Shown: positions 15,494 through 24,426 of the stretch, piece by piece
Layout of the letters: every line of letters starts with the position of its first letter
Numbering within the stretch: the first letter of the stretch is position 1
Source of the DNA: SZUA-448 sp964602475
GTDB lineage: Bacteria > Bacillota > Clostridia > Lachnospirales > Lachnospiraceae
Assembly (NCBI GenBank): GCA_964602475.1
Contig: CAZRRN010000019.1
Location: 1-53,409 of the forward strand
Direction of reading: 5' to 3'
Length of the DNA stretch: 53,409 nt
Notes under the pieces: generated by a model
The model's database searches: none
What the model saw: only the letters and a program-made list of their open reading frames with translations
Told to the model about the DNA's origin: nothing
Translations under genes and position numbers: made by a program

Positions 15494-17515
15494 TTACAGT
15501 CTTTCGAATACTGGCATGTAGTCGATTGGCGCATCAACCTGAACGGTACAGCTTCCGGTAAAGGTTTCGCCGGTAGAGGTGAGCTTCCAGGTTCCAGCCG
15601 GAAGATAAACCTCACGACGGAACTCGTTCAGATGAAGAACCGGTGCAACCAGGTATTTCTCACCGAACATATACTGATCCTGAAGCTCCCAGCATTTTTC
15701 GTCTGCAGGGAATTCGTAGAACATGGCGCGAATCAGCGGGGAACCGTTGGTGTGTGCTTCTTCATACAGTTTTTTGATATAATCATGCATGGAAATACGG
15801 ACGTCGTAGTATTTTTTCATAATGGCGTAGTTATCCTCGCCGTAGCTCCAGAGCTCGTTCGGCTGACCGGTGTGGAGATATCCGCCGCCCCAGTCTCTGT
15901 TATCCATCGGAGGAATATTATACGGTCCGCGGTCGCCGTGCATACGGAAGACAGCAGAATAAACAGCAAACTGATACCAGCGGATCAGTAACTGGCGGAA
16001 ATCAGGATCATTTACATCATCAGTCATGAAACCGCCGATATCCGTGGTCCACCAGGGAATTCCTGCAAGGCCCATATTCAGACCGCACTGTATCTGGTCA
16101 GCAAATGCTTCAAAGGTACTCGGAACATCCCCAGACCATACGACATTGCCGTATTTCTGTGAACCCGCCCAGGCACAGCGAAGAAGGTTTACAACATCCG
16201 TTCCGGTCTTCTTCATCTCGTCATAGAATACGCGGCTGTACATCTGCGGATACAGATTGCTGACAGATAGTGCCGGACCGGTACAATAGCGGTAGTTTTC
16301 AAAATCATATACTCCGTAATCAGGTTCTGAATTATCCAGCCAGAAAGCATCAATTCCTAATTCGTAGTAGTTCTTTTTGCATATATCCCACACGTATTTT
16401 CTTGTTTCGGGATTAAAAGGATCGATTTCAACACAGTCCCCCTGATAATCATAGGTCTGTGCCGCGCCACGCTCTGTACGGATCAGTAGTCCGCGTTCCA
16501 TCATCGGTCCAAAGTTCTCACTCTTGCGGTCAACAGACGGCCATACGGACACGATTACCTTGATGCCCATAGAATGCAGTTCATCAACCATAGCTTTCGG
16601 ATCCGGCCAGTACTGCGTATCGAATTTCCAGTCACCTTGTACGGTCCAGTGGAAGAAGTCGATTACAATCTGATCGATTTTGATTCCTTCCGCCTTGTAT
16701 TGTCTTGCAACACTTAATACTTCCTCCTGTGTCCGGTAACGCAGCTTGCACTGCCACAGACCCATCAGGTTCTCAGGAAACATATCGGCATGTCCGGTTA
16801 CAGCCGAATAGTTGGTAAGAAGCTGCTTCGGAGTATCTGCTGCCGTAATCCAGTAATCCATTTCCTTTGTTGAACGGGCAATCCATTCCGTATAATTCTT
16901 TCCGAAGGTTACGCGGCCGACTGCCGGATTGTTCCATAGGAAACCATATCCGAGAGAAGATACGGCAAACGGTACGGAAATCTGCGAATTGCGCTGCGCA
17001 AGCTCAAGAACACAGCCCTTCAGATCCATATCCTGCTGCTGGTATTGTCCCATTCCGTATATTTTTTCACCTTTGTTGCTCTCGAATTTCAGATTAAGGG
17101 AAAATTCACTTCCGCCGATCATTCCCTTCCATTCACGGTTAATAACCTTCAGGCATCGGCTCTCTTTGGAAAGTGTTCCGCCGTAAGAACGGTAGTATTC
17201 ACGAAGAATCAGCTTGTCATCCCGGTAGAAGGTGATGATACCGACAAAGTTGACAACTGCTTTAATATGTCCGTTGACAATTGTCGCAATTTTTTGTCTG
17301 CTGGTGGTTCCGTCGCCGTTCCAGAAATCCTCTTCCCCGATGCTGATTACAGCATGTCCCGGATTGATTTTCTCAGTTAGCGCCCATTCATTTCCTGTGA
17401 AATTCTGAAGCATCGTCGAACGTACACGAAGGGAATCCTGTCCCCATGCTTCAATACAGATCTTTTCACCCTGATGATAGAAAATCAGGGCGTTTGTTTC
17501 AACGATAAACTCCAT
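15494..17515 (-). CDS. Second GH31 glycoside hydrolase (alpha-xylosidase/alpha-glucosidase type)
   Basis: 673 residues, cytoplasmic (no signal peptide). Similar architecture to the GH31 at 2955 but clearly diverged: GEKIYGMGQYQQ in the N-terminal domain, FWLDNSEPDY with predicted nucleophile Asp394, VWSGD with predicted acid/base Asp463, then GIPWWTTDIGGF, RMHGDRGPY and a C-terminal beta-domain. It should hydrolyse an alpha-linked terminal xylose or glucose. It stands alone with its own promoter, divergent from a WYL regulator that probably controls it. ATG at 17515 is preceded by GGAGG. Confidence 0.92.
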   Translation of the reverse strand: MEFIVETNALIFYHQGEKICIEAWGQDSLRVRSTMLQNFTGNEWALTEKINPGHAVISIGEEDFWNGDGTTSRQKIATIVNGHIKAVVNFVGIITFYRDDKLILREYYRSYGGTLSKESRCLKVINREWKGMIGGSEFSLNLKFESNKGEKIYGMGQYQQQDMDLKGCVLELAQRNSQISVPFAVSSLGYGFLWNNPAVGRVTFGKNYTEWIARSTKEMDYWITAADTPKQLLTNYSAVTGHADMFPENLMGLWQCKLRYRTQEEVLSVARQYKAEGIKIDQIVIDFFHWTVQGDWKFDTQYWPDPKAMVDELHSMGIKVIVSVWPSVDRKSENFGPMMERGLLIRTERGAAQTYDYQGDCVEIDPFNPETRKYVWDICKKNYYELGIDAFWLDNSEPDYGVYDFENYRYCTGPALSVSNLYPQMYSRVFYDEMKKTGTDVVNLLRCAWAGSQKYGNVVWSGDVPSTFEAFADQIQCGLNMGLAGIPWWTTDIGGFMTDDVNDPDFRQLLIRWYQFAVYSAVFRMHGDRGPYNIPPMDNRDWGGGYLHTGQPNELWSYGEDNYAIMKKYYDVRISMHDYIKKLYEEAHTNGSPLIRAMFYEFPADEKCWELQDQYMFGEKYLVAPVLHLNEFRREVYLPAGTWKLTSTGETFTGSCTVQVDAPIDYMPVFERL

Positions 17516-17532
17516 AATAATCCTCCAATGAT

Positions 17533-17545
17533 ATAAATTAAATCT
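17533..17545. promoter_or_regulatory. Possible operator copy 1 (13-nt direct repeat)
   Basis: ATAAATTAAATCT here recurs exactly at 17747-17759. This copy is in the 5' untranslated region of the minus-strand GH31 gene, between its -10 and start codon. Candidate binding site for the WYL regulator. Confidence 0.45.
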
Positions 17546-17556
17546 ATCCGATAAAA

Positions 17557-17585
17557 ATAATACAATGCATTTTTGTCTGCGTCAA
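17557..17585 (-). promoter_or_regulatory. Predicted promoter of the second GH31 gene
   Basis: Minus strand -35 TTGACG (17585-17580), 17-bp spacer, -10 TATTAT (17562-17557), about 42 bp before the start codon. Confidence 0.6.
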
Positions 17586-17742
17586 CGGATTATGTTCATC
17601 AATTCCGTTAAAAAGATGTATTTTCTTAAGATATAAAGAAAAATGAAACTTCCTTTATCCCTTTAGAACAAGAAACTCCCGTCTTCTGGTTCGTCGTTTA
17701 ACCTGCTGATAATTTTAGATAGAATATGAGAGTTTTATGTAG

Positions 17743-17759
17743 TATAATAAATTAAATCT
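17743..17759 (+). promoter_or_regulatory. WYL-gene promoter -10 overlapped by operator copy 2
   Basis: TATAAT (17743-17748) overlaps the second copy of the 13-nt repeat (17747-17759). The -35 region is weak. Shared sites in both divergent promoters suggest coordinated control. Confidence 0.45.
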
Positions 17760-17826
17760 GTGTGCGAAAGTTTCATCTTATACACGATCAATACAGAACG
17801 ATAACGTACAATAAAGGAGGACGGCA

Positions 17827-18855
17827 ATGGAATCCCGGAACAACCAGAAGCTGAAGATTATGTATCTGCTCAAAATCCTAAACGAAGAAACGGATGAGAC
17901 CCACAATCTTACGATGGCAGAAATCATCTCTAAGCTTCAGACATATGGGATTCGGGCAGAGCGAAAAAGCATTTATGACGATATTGAGAGTCTCCGGATT
18001 TATGGAATTGATATTATTGGAGAGGGCAGCAATAAGTTCTATGGTTATCATATCGGAAGCCGAAGCTTCGAACTGGCGGAGCTAAAGCTCCTGGTTGATT
18101 CGGTTCAGGCAGCAAAATTCATTACTGCGAAGAAATCCAGTGCCCTAATAAAAAAAATTGAGTCACTGACCAGTAAATCCGAGGCAGTTCAGCTGCACCG
18201 CCAGGTCTATGTAGCGGAACGTGTCAAGACAATGAATGAAGACATCCTGTACAATATTGACATCCTGCATTCTGCAATTGCTGCAAAACAGAAAATCACG
18301 TTTCAGTATTTTAACTGGAATGTAAAGAAAGAACAGGTTTTGAAAAAGGATGGTAATCTCTACAATGTGAGTCCCTGGGCACTAACCTGGGATGACGAGA
18401 ACTACTATCTGATTGCATATGATTCGGAGGAGCAGATAATCAAGCATTTTCGTGTGGATAAGATGCGTGTAATATCAATGATACCGGAGCAGCGGCAAGG
18501 GAAAGCCGAGTTCGACAATTTTGATATGGCGCTCTATGCCAAGAAGATGTTCGGTATGTTCAACGGAGAGGAACAGACCGTAAAGATTGAGTGCGAGAAC
18601 CGGTTAGCCGGAGTGATGATTGACCGGTTTGGAAAAGAAGTTATGATGATTCCAAAGGACGAGGGGCATTTTACTGTCAGTGTAAGGGTTGCGGTGAGCA
18701 ATCAGTTCCTGGCATGGGTGATAGCTCTCGGACAGGGTGTCAGAATTATCGGACCGGAAAATGTAACCGAACGTGTGAGAACTGAGGTTCGCCGTCTGAC
18801 AGAAGAATATTTACCAGAAGCTGAACTGGCTTTACGGAAGGGGAGGAACGTGTGA
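17827..18855 (+). CDS. WYL-domain transcriptional regulator
   Basis: 342 residues; ATG 17827 preceded by AAAGGAGG. Residues 1-~75 form a winged helix (MYLLKILNEETD, TMAEIISKL, ERKSIYDDIESLRIYGIDI). The WYL ligand-sensing domain follows (IAAKQKITFQYFNW, NVSPWALTWDDENYYLIAYD, HFRVDKM) and then the WYL C-terminal extension (residues ~245-335). Such proteins respond to nucleic-acid or small ligands. Divergent from the GH31 gene and sharing a 13-nt repeat with it, so probably regulates it. The end overlaps the NUDIX start by 4 nt. Confidence 0.88.
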   Translation: MESRNNQKLKIMYLLKILNEETDETHNLTMAEIISKLQTYGIRAERKSIYDDIESLRIYGIDIIGEGSNKFYGYHIGSRSFELAELKLLVDSVQAAKFITAKKSSALIKKIESLTSKSEAVQLHRQVYVAERVKTMNEDILYNIDILHSAIAAKQKITFQYFNWNVKKEQVLKKDGNLYNVSPWALTWDDENYYLIAYDSEEQIIKHFRVDKMRVISMIPEQRQGKAEFDNFDMALYAKKMFGMFNGEEQTVKIECENRLAGVMIDRFGKEVMMIPKDEGHFTVSVRVAVSNQFLAWVIALGQGVRIIGPENVTERVRTEVRRLTEEYLPEAELALRKGRNV

Positions 18856-19448
18856 AGGAAGAGACTGAGGTGCTTGAACCGGGAGAGCCTGCATTGGAAA
18901 GTGAAATTATACAGGACAATCCGGTCTGTATGCGGATGTTATTTTGCATCGATACCGCAGATTACAACATGAACGGAACGGTATTTAGCCGTCCGTCGGC
19001 AAGAGGAATCATTATAAGAGACGGAAAAGCTGCGATGATTCACAGTCTGAAATACAACTATTACAAATTTCCGGGCGGCGGGATTAAGAAGGGCGAGGAC
19101 AAAAAAATTGCACTTCAAAGGGAGGTTCTGGAAGAAACCGGACTTACCGTCATTCCGGAGACAGTGAGAGAGTACGGAATGGTACACCGCATCCAGAAGG
19201 GTGACTACGAGGATGTGTTTATTCAGGACAATTACTATTATTTCTGCGATACCGAGGATACTGTGGGAAAGCAGAATTTAGATGATTATGAAGAAGACGA
19301 GCGTTTTACTTTGGAATATGTGACAGCAAAGAAAATTATTGATACGAATCAGGCATGTCACGAGAAGGATGCAGATCAGATTATGCTGAAGAGAGAAAAC
19401 CGGATTCTGGAGCTTCTGGTACAGGAAGGATTTCTGAAAATGGAGTAA
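18852..19448 (+). CDS. NUDIX hydrolase
   Basis: 198 residues. GTG start at 18852 overlaps the WYL stop (GTGA) and has GGGAGG upstream, so the two are translationally coupled. A complete NUDIX box is visible: GGIKKGE, seven residues, then REVLEETGL, which binds the divalent metal for cleavage of nucleoside diphosphates linked to another group. Residues ~1-40 are an extra N-terminal segment. Substrate unknown. Coupling to a regulator of a GH31 gene may be incidental or may indicate processing of a nucleotide-sugar type metabolite. Confidence 0.85.
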   Translation: MKEETEVLEPGEPALESEIIQDNPVCMRMLFCIDTADYNMNGTVFSRPSARGIIIRDGKAAMIHSLKYNYYKFPGGGIKKGEDKKIALQREVLEETGLTVIPETVREYGMVHRIQKGDYEDVFIQDNYYYFCDTEDTVGKQNLDDYEEDERFTLEYVTAKKIIDTNQACHEKDADQIMLKRENRILELLVQEGFLKME

Positions 19449-19514
19449 AGCGATAGATAATCGAAATGATTTTATGATTATGGGCAGACTTAATTGCGGA
19501 AACGGAGGATCATG

Positions 19515-20939
19515 ATGTTTGATGTTGCCATAATCGGAGCAGGTGTGACGGGAGCAATGATAGCGCGTGCTTTGACAGAGTACAATCTTAGAATATGTAT
19601 ACTTGAAAAGAACAACGATGTTGCAATGGGAACTACGTGTGCGAATTCAGCAATTGTACATGCAGGCTTTGACGCTGCTGAGGGAACACTGAAGGCAAAG
19701 CTGAATGTCCGGGGCTCGGAAATGATGAGACAGATTGCTGCTGAGCTTGGCGTAAAATATCAGAATAACGGAGCTCTGGTTATCGGGTTCAATGAAGAAG
19801 ACCGCCCGGAGCTTGAGAAGCTGTATCGGCGAGGAATCACCAACGGAGTCAGAAATCTGAGGCTGATTGAAGAAAAGGAACTTCATGAGCTGGAACCCAA
19901 TGTATCGGAGAACGCAATCTGTGCACTGTATGCCCCCACAAGTTCTATCATCTGCCCTTATGAACTTACTATTGCAGCGATTGGAAATGCAATGGATAAC
20001 GGTGCCGAGCTGAAGCTCAATTTCAGTGTGCAGGAGATCGAAGCAAAGGACGGTCATTATATTGTAAAGTCAGACACGGAAGAAATTTCCGCAAACTATG
20101 TGATTAATGCAGCCGGACTTTATGCCGACCGGATTGCCAAGCTTGCAGGGGATGAGTCTTTTTCCATTTTTCCAAGACGTGGGGAGTATATTCTCTTTGA
20201 CAGGGAATGTGGGAATCATATTAGCCATACGGTATTCAGTACCCCTACCAGGATGGGAAAGGGAATTCTGATAACGAAGACCGTTGACGGCAATCTTCTT
20301 GCAGGACCTACTTCGCAGAATATTACTGATAAGGAAGATAAATCGACCACAAGCGAAGGAATTGCAAAAATAATAAAAGAAACTGCCGGACATATTAATG
20401 GAGTCCGGTTCAACAAGATCATAACATCGTTCTGTGGACTGCGTGCGGTAGGAAGCACCGGTGATTTTATTATTAATTCACCGGTAAAAGGTTTTATTAA
20501 TGTAGCAGGAATCGAGTCTCCGGGACTGTCAGCCGCACCTGCGATAGCAGAATATGTTGTGGAGCTTCTGAAGGAGCAGGGCATTTTCTTTGAAAGAAAG
20601 AAGGATTACAATCCTGACCGCAAGCCCTCCCATGCATTCAGAGAAGCAGGAATAGAAGAGAAAAACAGAATCATCAAAGAAAATCCTGCATTTGGCAGGG
20701 TAGTCTGCCGTTGTGAGACGATAACAGAAGGAGAGATTCTTGAAGCGCTGAGAACAAATCCGAAGGCAAGAGATCTTGACGGCGTCAAACGACGTACAAG
20801 AGCACAGATGGGGAGATGCCAGGGCGGGTTCTGCTCTCCGCAGATTGTAGAACTGATTGCGGAGGAGCTGAAAATTCCGTATGAACAGGTAACAAAATTC
20901 GGAGGAGCTTCTTTTATCAATCTGGAAAAGACAAAATAA
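19515..20939 (+). CDS. GlpO/GlpA-like FAD-dependent oxidoreductase with BFD-type [2Fe-2S] domain
   Basis: 474 residues from ATG 19515 (GGAGG 19504-19508, 6-nt spacing; ATG 19512 also possible). N-terminal FAD Rossmann motif GAGVTG (8-13), DAO-family core, and a C-terminal bacterioferritin-associated-ferredoxin-like cluster region with CRCE (~398) and GRCQGGFC (~437). With the next two genes it matches the conserved trio glycerol-3-phosphate oxidase-like FAD protein, pyridine-nucleotide oxidoreductase and DUF1667, known from clostridia and Thermotoga near glycerol genes. Probable role: oxidation of glycerol 3-phosphate or a related hydroxy acid, passing electrons to its partner. No glycerol kinase is in the window. 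Confidence 0.85.
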   Translation: MFDVAIIGAGVTGAMIARALTEYNLRICILEKNNDVAMGTTCANSAIVHAGFDAAEGTLKAKLNVRGSEMMRQIAAELGVKYQNNGALVIGFNEEDRPELEKLYRRGITNGVRNLRLIEEKELHELEPNVSENAICALYAPTSSIICPYELTIAAIGNAMDNGAELKLNFSVQEIEAKDGHYIVKSDTEEISANYVINAAGLYADRIAKLAGDESFSIFPRRGEYILFDRECGNHISHTVFSTPTRMGKGILITKTVDGNLLAGPTSQNITDKEDKSTTSEGIAKIIKETAGHINGVRFNKIITSFCGLRAVGSTGDFIINSPVKGFINVAGIESPGLSAAPAIAEYVVELLKEQGIFFERKKDYNPDRKPSHAFREAGIEEKNRIIKENPAFGRVVCRCETITEGEILEALRTNPKARDLDGVKRRTRAQMGRCQGGFCSPQIVELIAEELKIPYEQVTKFGGASFINLEKTK

Positions 20940-21065
20940 ATAATTAATTTACAGCACTTTTGCCGAAGCTTCACAAGACACCCTTGATGTGACAGAAGAA
21001 AGCGTATTAACGGGCTTCTGCGGTGTGATTCTTAAGCAATGAAGGCTTCGGAATGGAGGAATAAC

Positions 21066-22304
21066 ATGAAAGACCTGGTGATTATCGGCGGCGGTCCTGC
21101 CGGAATGAGTGCAGCAGCTGCGGCGTATGAAAGCGGGATAAGAGACATTCTTATTCTGGAACGCGATAACAGTCTTGGAGGAATCCTGCGTCAATGTATT
21201 CACAACGGATTCGGACTTCACAAATTCGGAGAAGAGCTTACGGGTCCGGAATACGCAGCACGATATGTTAAGAAGGTTCTGGAATATCAGATCCCGTATA
21301 AACTGAACACAATGGTTCTTGAGATTACCAAGGACAGAGTAATTACTGCTACAAACGAAGTAGACGGCGTGTTTGTAATAGAAGCAAAGGCAGTCATTCT
21401 TGCGATGGGATGCCGTGAACGGTCCAGAGGAGCGCTTAATATTGCGGGAACCAGACCGGCTGGTATTTACAGTGCGGGAACAGCTCAGAAATACGTTAAT
21501 CAAAAGGGCTATTTGCCCGGCAAGGATGTTGTCATACTTGGGTCAGGTGATATTGGGCTTATTATGGCAAGACGTATGACTTTGGAGGGTGCGAAGGTTC
21601 ATGCGGTATGTGAGCTGATGCCTTACTCGGGAGGACTGGCACGAAATATCCAGCAGTGCCTGAAGGATTTTAACATTCCGCTGATGCTTAGTCATACGGT
21701 TGTAAAAATTCACGGAAAAGAAAGAGTGGAAGGCGTTACAATTGCAGAGGTCGATCAAAACAGAAAGCCGATATCATCCACAATGGAGTATATTCCCTGT
21801 GATACACTGCTTCTGTCGGTTGGTCTGCTTCCGGAAAACGAACTGACCAAAGGTGCAGACATTTTACTTGACAGAATCACCCAGGGTGCAGTTGTTGATC
21901 AGGACAGACAGACTTCGGCAGAAGGAATCTTTGCCTGCGGAAATGTTCTGCATGTACATGATCTGGTTGATTTTGTTTCGGAAGAAGCAGAGACGGCAGG
22001 AAAAAGTGCAGCTGAATACATTCGGGGTACAGGAAAAGCAACAACCTCCATTGTTCTTGAAACTGACGGTAAAATACGATATACGGTTCCTCAAAGAATT
22101 ACGGCGGTCGAGGATGTCAAGGTGTATTTTCGTGTATCCGATGTGTATCGAAATGTAACAATCTGTGTATACGACGGCGAGGAACTACTCTGCTCGAAAA
22201 AGAAGGGAAAGGTTGCGCCGGGCGAGATGGAGAGTCTTGAATTAAAAAAAGAGCTTCTTATCGGCAGAAGGAAAATTTCATTCAGGCTGGAGGTGGCGGA
22301 ATAA
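21066..22304 (+). CDS. FAD/NAD(P)-dependent oxidoreductase, partner of the GlpO-like protein
   Basis: 412 residues from ATG 21066 (GGAGG 21055-21059). FAD motif GGGPAG (8-13), RQCIHNGFGL, a second Rossmann motif ILGSGDIG (~163) for NAD(P), and GIFACGNVLHVHDLVD near the end, which binds the FAD ribityl chain. The last ~80 residues form an extra beta-rich domain. It should transfer electrons between the GlpO-like flavoprotein and NAD(P). Its stop overlaps the DUF1667 start by one base. The 126-bp gap before it has no obvious promoter, so co-transcription with the previous gene is likely. Confidence 0.87.
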   Translation: MKDLVIIGGGPAGMSAAAAAYESGIRDILILERDNSLGGILRQCIHNGFGLHKFGEELTGPEYAARYVKKVLEYQIPYKLNTMVLEITKDRVITATNEVDGVFVIEAKAVILAMGCRERSRGALNIAGTRPAGIYSAGTAQKYVNQKGYLPGKDVVILGSGDIGLIMARRMTLEGAKVHAVCELMPYSGGLARNIQQCLKDFNIPLMLSHTVVKIHGKERVEGVTIAEVDQNRKPISSTMEYIPCDTLLLSVGLLPENELTKGADILLDRITQGAVVDQDRQTSAEGIFACGNVLHVHDLVDFVSEEAETAGKSAAEYIRGTGKATTSIVLETDGKIRYTVPQRITAVEDVKVYFRVSDVYRNVTICVYDGEELLCSKKKGKVAPGEMESLELKKELLIGRRKISFRLEVAE

Positions 22305-22717
22305 TGGAACGAGAGTTAACCTGCATTGTTTGTCCCATGGGATGTAGCATTAAGGTAATAACCGATGGGGAAAACGTTATAAGCATCACTGGAAATACCT
22401 GCAAAAGGGGAGAACAGTATGCCCGTTCGGAATGTACCGCTCCGAAACGCACAGTTACCTCAACCGTCAGAGGTGACAACGGTGAGATGATTTCCGTAAA
22501 AACAAGCACAGCAATTCCGAAAGAAAAAGTTTTTGACTGTATGAAGGTAATCAACGGGATTGTTGCGAAGACACCGGTTAAAATCGGTCAGGTACTGGCG
22601 GAAGACATTTTTGGAAGTAATATTGTTGCAACCATGGACAGCAGAGCGGATGCGATTAAAAGCAGAACGGATGCGATTAAAAGCAGAGCGGATGTAATTG
22701 AAGCAGAACGGATGTAA
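22304..22717 (+). CDS. DUF1667 protein with repeat-derived C-terminal extension
   Basis: 137 residues; ATG at 22304 shares a base with the upstream TAA. Cys7, Cys10, Cys14 (CIVCPMGC) and a further Cys in NTCKRGEQYA suggest a metal or Fe-S site, as in DUF1667 proteins that accompany the two FAD enzymes upstream. The normal family domain appears to end near KIGQVLAEDIFGSNIVAT. Residues 113-137 read SRADAIK, SRTDAIK, SRADVIE, AERM and are encoded by a tandem DNA repeat that runs on past the stop codon, so the tail is a recent, unconserved addition. Confidence 0.85.
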   Translation: MERELTCIVCPMGCSIKVITDGENVISITGNTCKRGEQYARSECTAPKRTVTSTVRGDNGEMISVKTSTAIPKEKVFDCMKVINGIVAKTPVKIGQVLAEDIFGSNIVATMDSRADAIKSRTDAIKSRADVIEAERM

Positions 22718-22762
22718 TCGAAGCAGAGCGGATGTAATTAAAGCAGAACGGATGTAATTAAA
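22641..22762 (+). repeat. Six 20/21-nt tandem repeats crossing the DUF1667 stop codon
   Basis: Units begin GCAGAGCGGATG or GCAGAACGGATG at 22641, 22662, 22683, 22703, 22723 and 22743. The first two are 21 nt and in frame, the last four 20 nt. G and A alternate at the sixth position (AG, AA, AG, AA, AG, AA), so the array grew by duplication of a two-unit block. The stop codon at 22715-22717 lies in unit four; a decayed copy follows to about 22781. Confidence 0.9.
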
Positions 22763-22842
22763 AAAGACAGACGTAATAAAAACGGAGATGAATTGCAGAT
22801 GAAATCCCCCAGCTTTATAGTAGCTCCGGTATGGAGGTTTGA

Positions 22843-23613
22843 GTGAGAACAAATAAGGTGTACAAGTATCAGATCATCAGCAGAGAAGGACTGAAAATTC
22901 TTGCAATTTTATTTATGGTGTTGGATCATGCGTATATGACAGTTGTAAGAGTGCCGGGTTATCAGTGGATGACACGGCTCGGGAGAATTGCATTTCCTAT
23001 TTTTGCATTTCAGATTACGGAAGGATATATTCATACCTCGAATAAAAAGAAGTATACATTGACCATGCTGGTTTTTGCATTGATATCGGAAATCCCGTAT
23101 AATCTGATGATGGGAGGAGAAATCATCGGACCATTTCATCAGAACGTCATGTTTACCTTTCTGATTGCGTTGCTGCTTCTGATGCTGATTGATAAAATAG
23201 TATCCGGTAAAATGCATTTGTTTTTAAAAATTCTGTTAATCGCAGCAGTCTGTTTGCTCGGATTTGTGGCCGGAACGCTGACTCTTGTGGATTATCTTGG
23301 ATTTGGGGTACTTACTGTTTTAATTTTCTATATTGCAAGACTTATGCCAAAAAGATATCTGGAAATGATAGTTCAGGCAATCGGGTTATGGGTTATCAAC
23401 TGGGAGCTGCTTGGAGGGATGGTTATTATCCTGCCAAACGGGTTCGAATTTCCGGAGCAGGGTCTTGCTCTTTGCAGTCTGGTGTTTATCTGGCTGTATA
23501 ATGGTAAAAAAAAGCTGTCCGGAACAGCCGACCGGGTATTCAAATACTTTTCTTACTTCTTTTACCCGGCTCATATACTCATACTTAGTTTGATTGCATT
23601 GTATGTATTGTAG
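22843..23613 (+). CDS. TraX-family integral membrane protein
   Basis: 256 residues; GTG start with GGAGG upstream. About eight transmembrane helices. The N-terminal segment REGLKILAILFMVLDHAYM and the RIAFPIFAFQITEGYIHT region are characteristic of the TraX family, originally the F-pilin acetyltransferase but in Firmicutes a chromosomal membrane protein, presumed acyltransferase. Last gene after the DUF1667 repeat spacer; no link to the oxidoreductases is evident beyond position. Confidence 0.85.
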   Translation: MRTNKVYKYQIISREGLKILAILFMVLDHAYMTVVRVPGYQWMTRLGRIAFPIFAFQITEGYIHTSNKKKYTLTMLVFALISEIPYNLMMGGEIIGPFHQNVMFTFLIALLLLMLIDKIVSGKMHLFLKILLIAAVCLLGFVAGTLTLVDYLGFGVLTVLIFYIARLMPKRYLEMIVQAIGLWVINWELLGGMVIILPNGFEFPEQGLALCSLVFIWLYNGKKKLSGTADRVFKYFSYFFYPAHILILSLIALYVL

Positions 23614-23797
23614 ATGTCGATGAAGCTTAAGCTTCTTGGTCTGAATCTTTGAAAAATAGCCGGTGCATTCTCGTGACTTTAGTCGTGAGTAGTTCACTTG
23701 CTTTCAGACAAAAGCAAAGAGGAGACCGATCAGCAAGAAACGTCGAGAAATTTTTGTCTGGAATCTGTATGATAATAGCTGCCGGGAGGTAAATAAG
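23614..23797 (+). other. Leader with several hairpins before the AraC pseudogene
   Basis: Contains a perfect 14-bp palindrome GAAGCTTAAGCTTC (23622-23635), a hairpin CTCGTGAC/GTCGTGAG around TTTA (pairs include G-T), and TTGCTTT/AAAGCAA around 23698-23721. No clear terminator. Ends with GGGAGG (23784-23789) of the next start. Confidence 0.4.
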
Positions 23798-24257
23798 GTG
23801 AAGGAACAGATTATGGCCGTGCAGCGAATGCAGGATTATATTTCAGAGAATTTACAACGGGAGATCACGCTGTCAGAACTGGCAGAGGTATCATTGTTCT
23901 CTCCCTTTCATTCTCACAGACTGTTTCGGGAGTACACCGGACTGACGCCGGCGGATTATATCCGCCGGCTGCGTCTGGCCAAATCCGCACTGCGTCTGAA
24001 AAACGAAGGGTGCCGGGTTATCGATGCAGCGCTTGATCTTGGGTTTGGCAGTGTTGACGGTTATACAAGAGCATTCCACCGGGAATTTGGCTGTAATCCT
24101 AAGGAATACGCACTTTCTCCGGTTCCGATTACACTTTTTATTCCTTACGGCGTAAAATTCAAAGAGCTGCGAAAGGAAACTATTCACATGGAAAATGTAA
24201 AAAATGTTTTTATTCAGGTAATTCGAAAACCGATGCGTAAGGTGGTTATAAAACGCG
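23798..24257 (+). pseudogene. AraC-type regulator with truncated GyrI-like effector domain
   Basis: GTG 23798 has GGGAGG 8 nt upstream. Residues ~5-105 carry an intact AraC DNA-binding domain (LSELAEVSLFSPFHSHRLF, AALDLGFGSVDGYTRAFHREFG in part, NPKEY). A GyrI-like ligand-binding domain begins at ENVKNVFIQV and KPMRKVVIKRG but stops abruptly near 24257. The frame then runs through unrelated sequence to 24439 while a different frame encodes the tail of an MFS transporter. A deletion fusing the two genes is inferred. The DNA-binding half could still be made, with a junk tail of about 60 residues. Confidence 0.78.
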
Positions 24258-24407
24258 GATTGACTTGGCATGGTGGTATTCGGACCGCTGGCAGATGTGG
24301 TTTCCATGAGAGGGTTAATGGTTGTTTCCGGAATTCTGCTGATTATGATGGCGGGAACGATCCTGTTTACCAGAACATTTTATCAGCATTCGGAAGTAAA
24401 AAGGTGA
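24258..24407 (+). pseudogene. C-terminal fragment of an MFS transporter
   Basis: In the frame ending at TGA 24405-24407 the sequence reads LGMVVFGPLADVVSMRG, then MVVSGILLIMMAG and FYQHSEVKR. This is the penultimate loop (GPLAD) and last transmembrane helix of a drug-type MFS permease followed by a short polar tail. The rest of the transporter is missing. It is joined out of frame to the AraC/GyrI gene. Confidence 0.75.
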
Positions 24408-24426
24408 ACGATAAAGCATTCTTCAC

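Noticed and set aside
15494..17515. The two GH31 genes as a recent duplication
   Set aside because: They share architecture and motifs but differ through most of the sequence and in regulators, so they are old paralogues or separately acquired.
22641..22762. CRISPR array
   Set aside because: The units are directly adjacent with no unique spacers, run into coding sequence and lack cas genes. The same applies to the arrays at 4946, 6768 and 41841.
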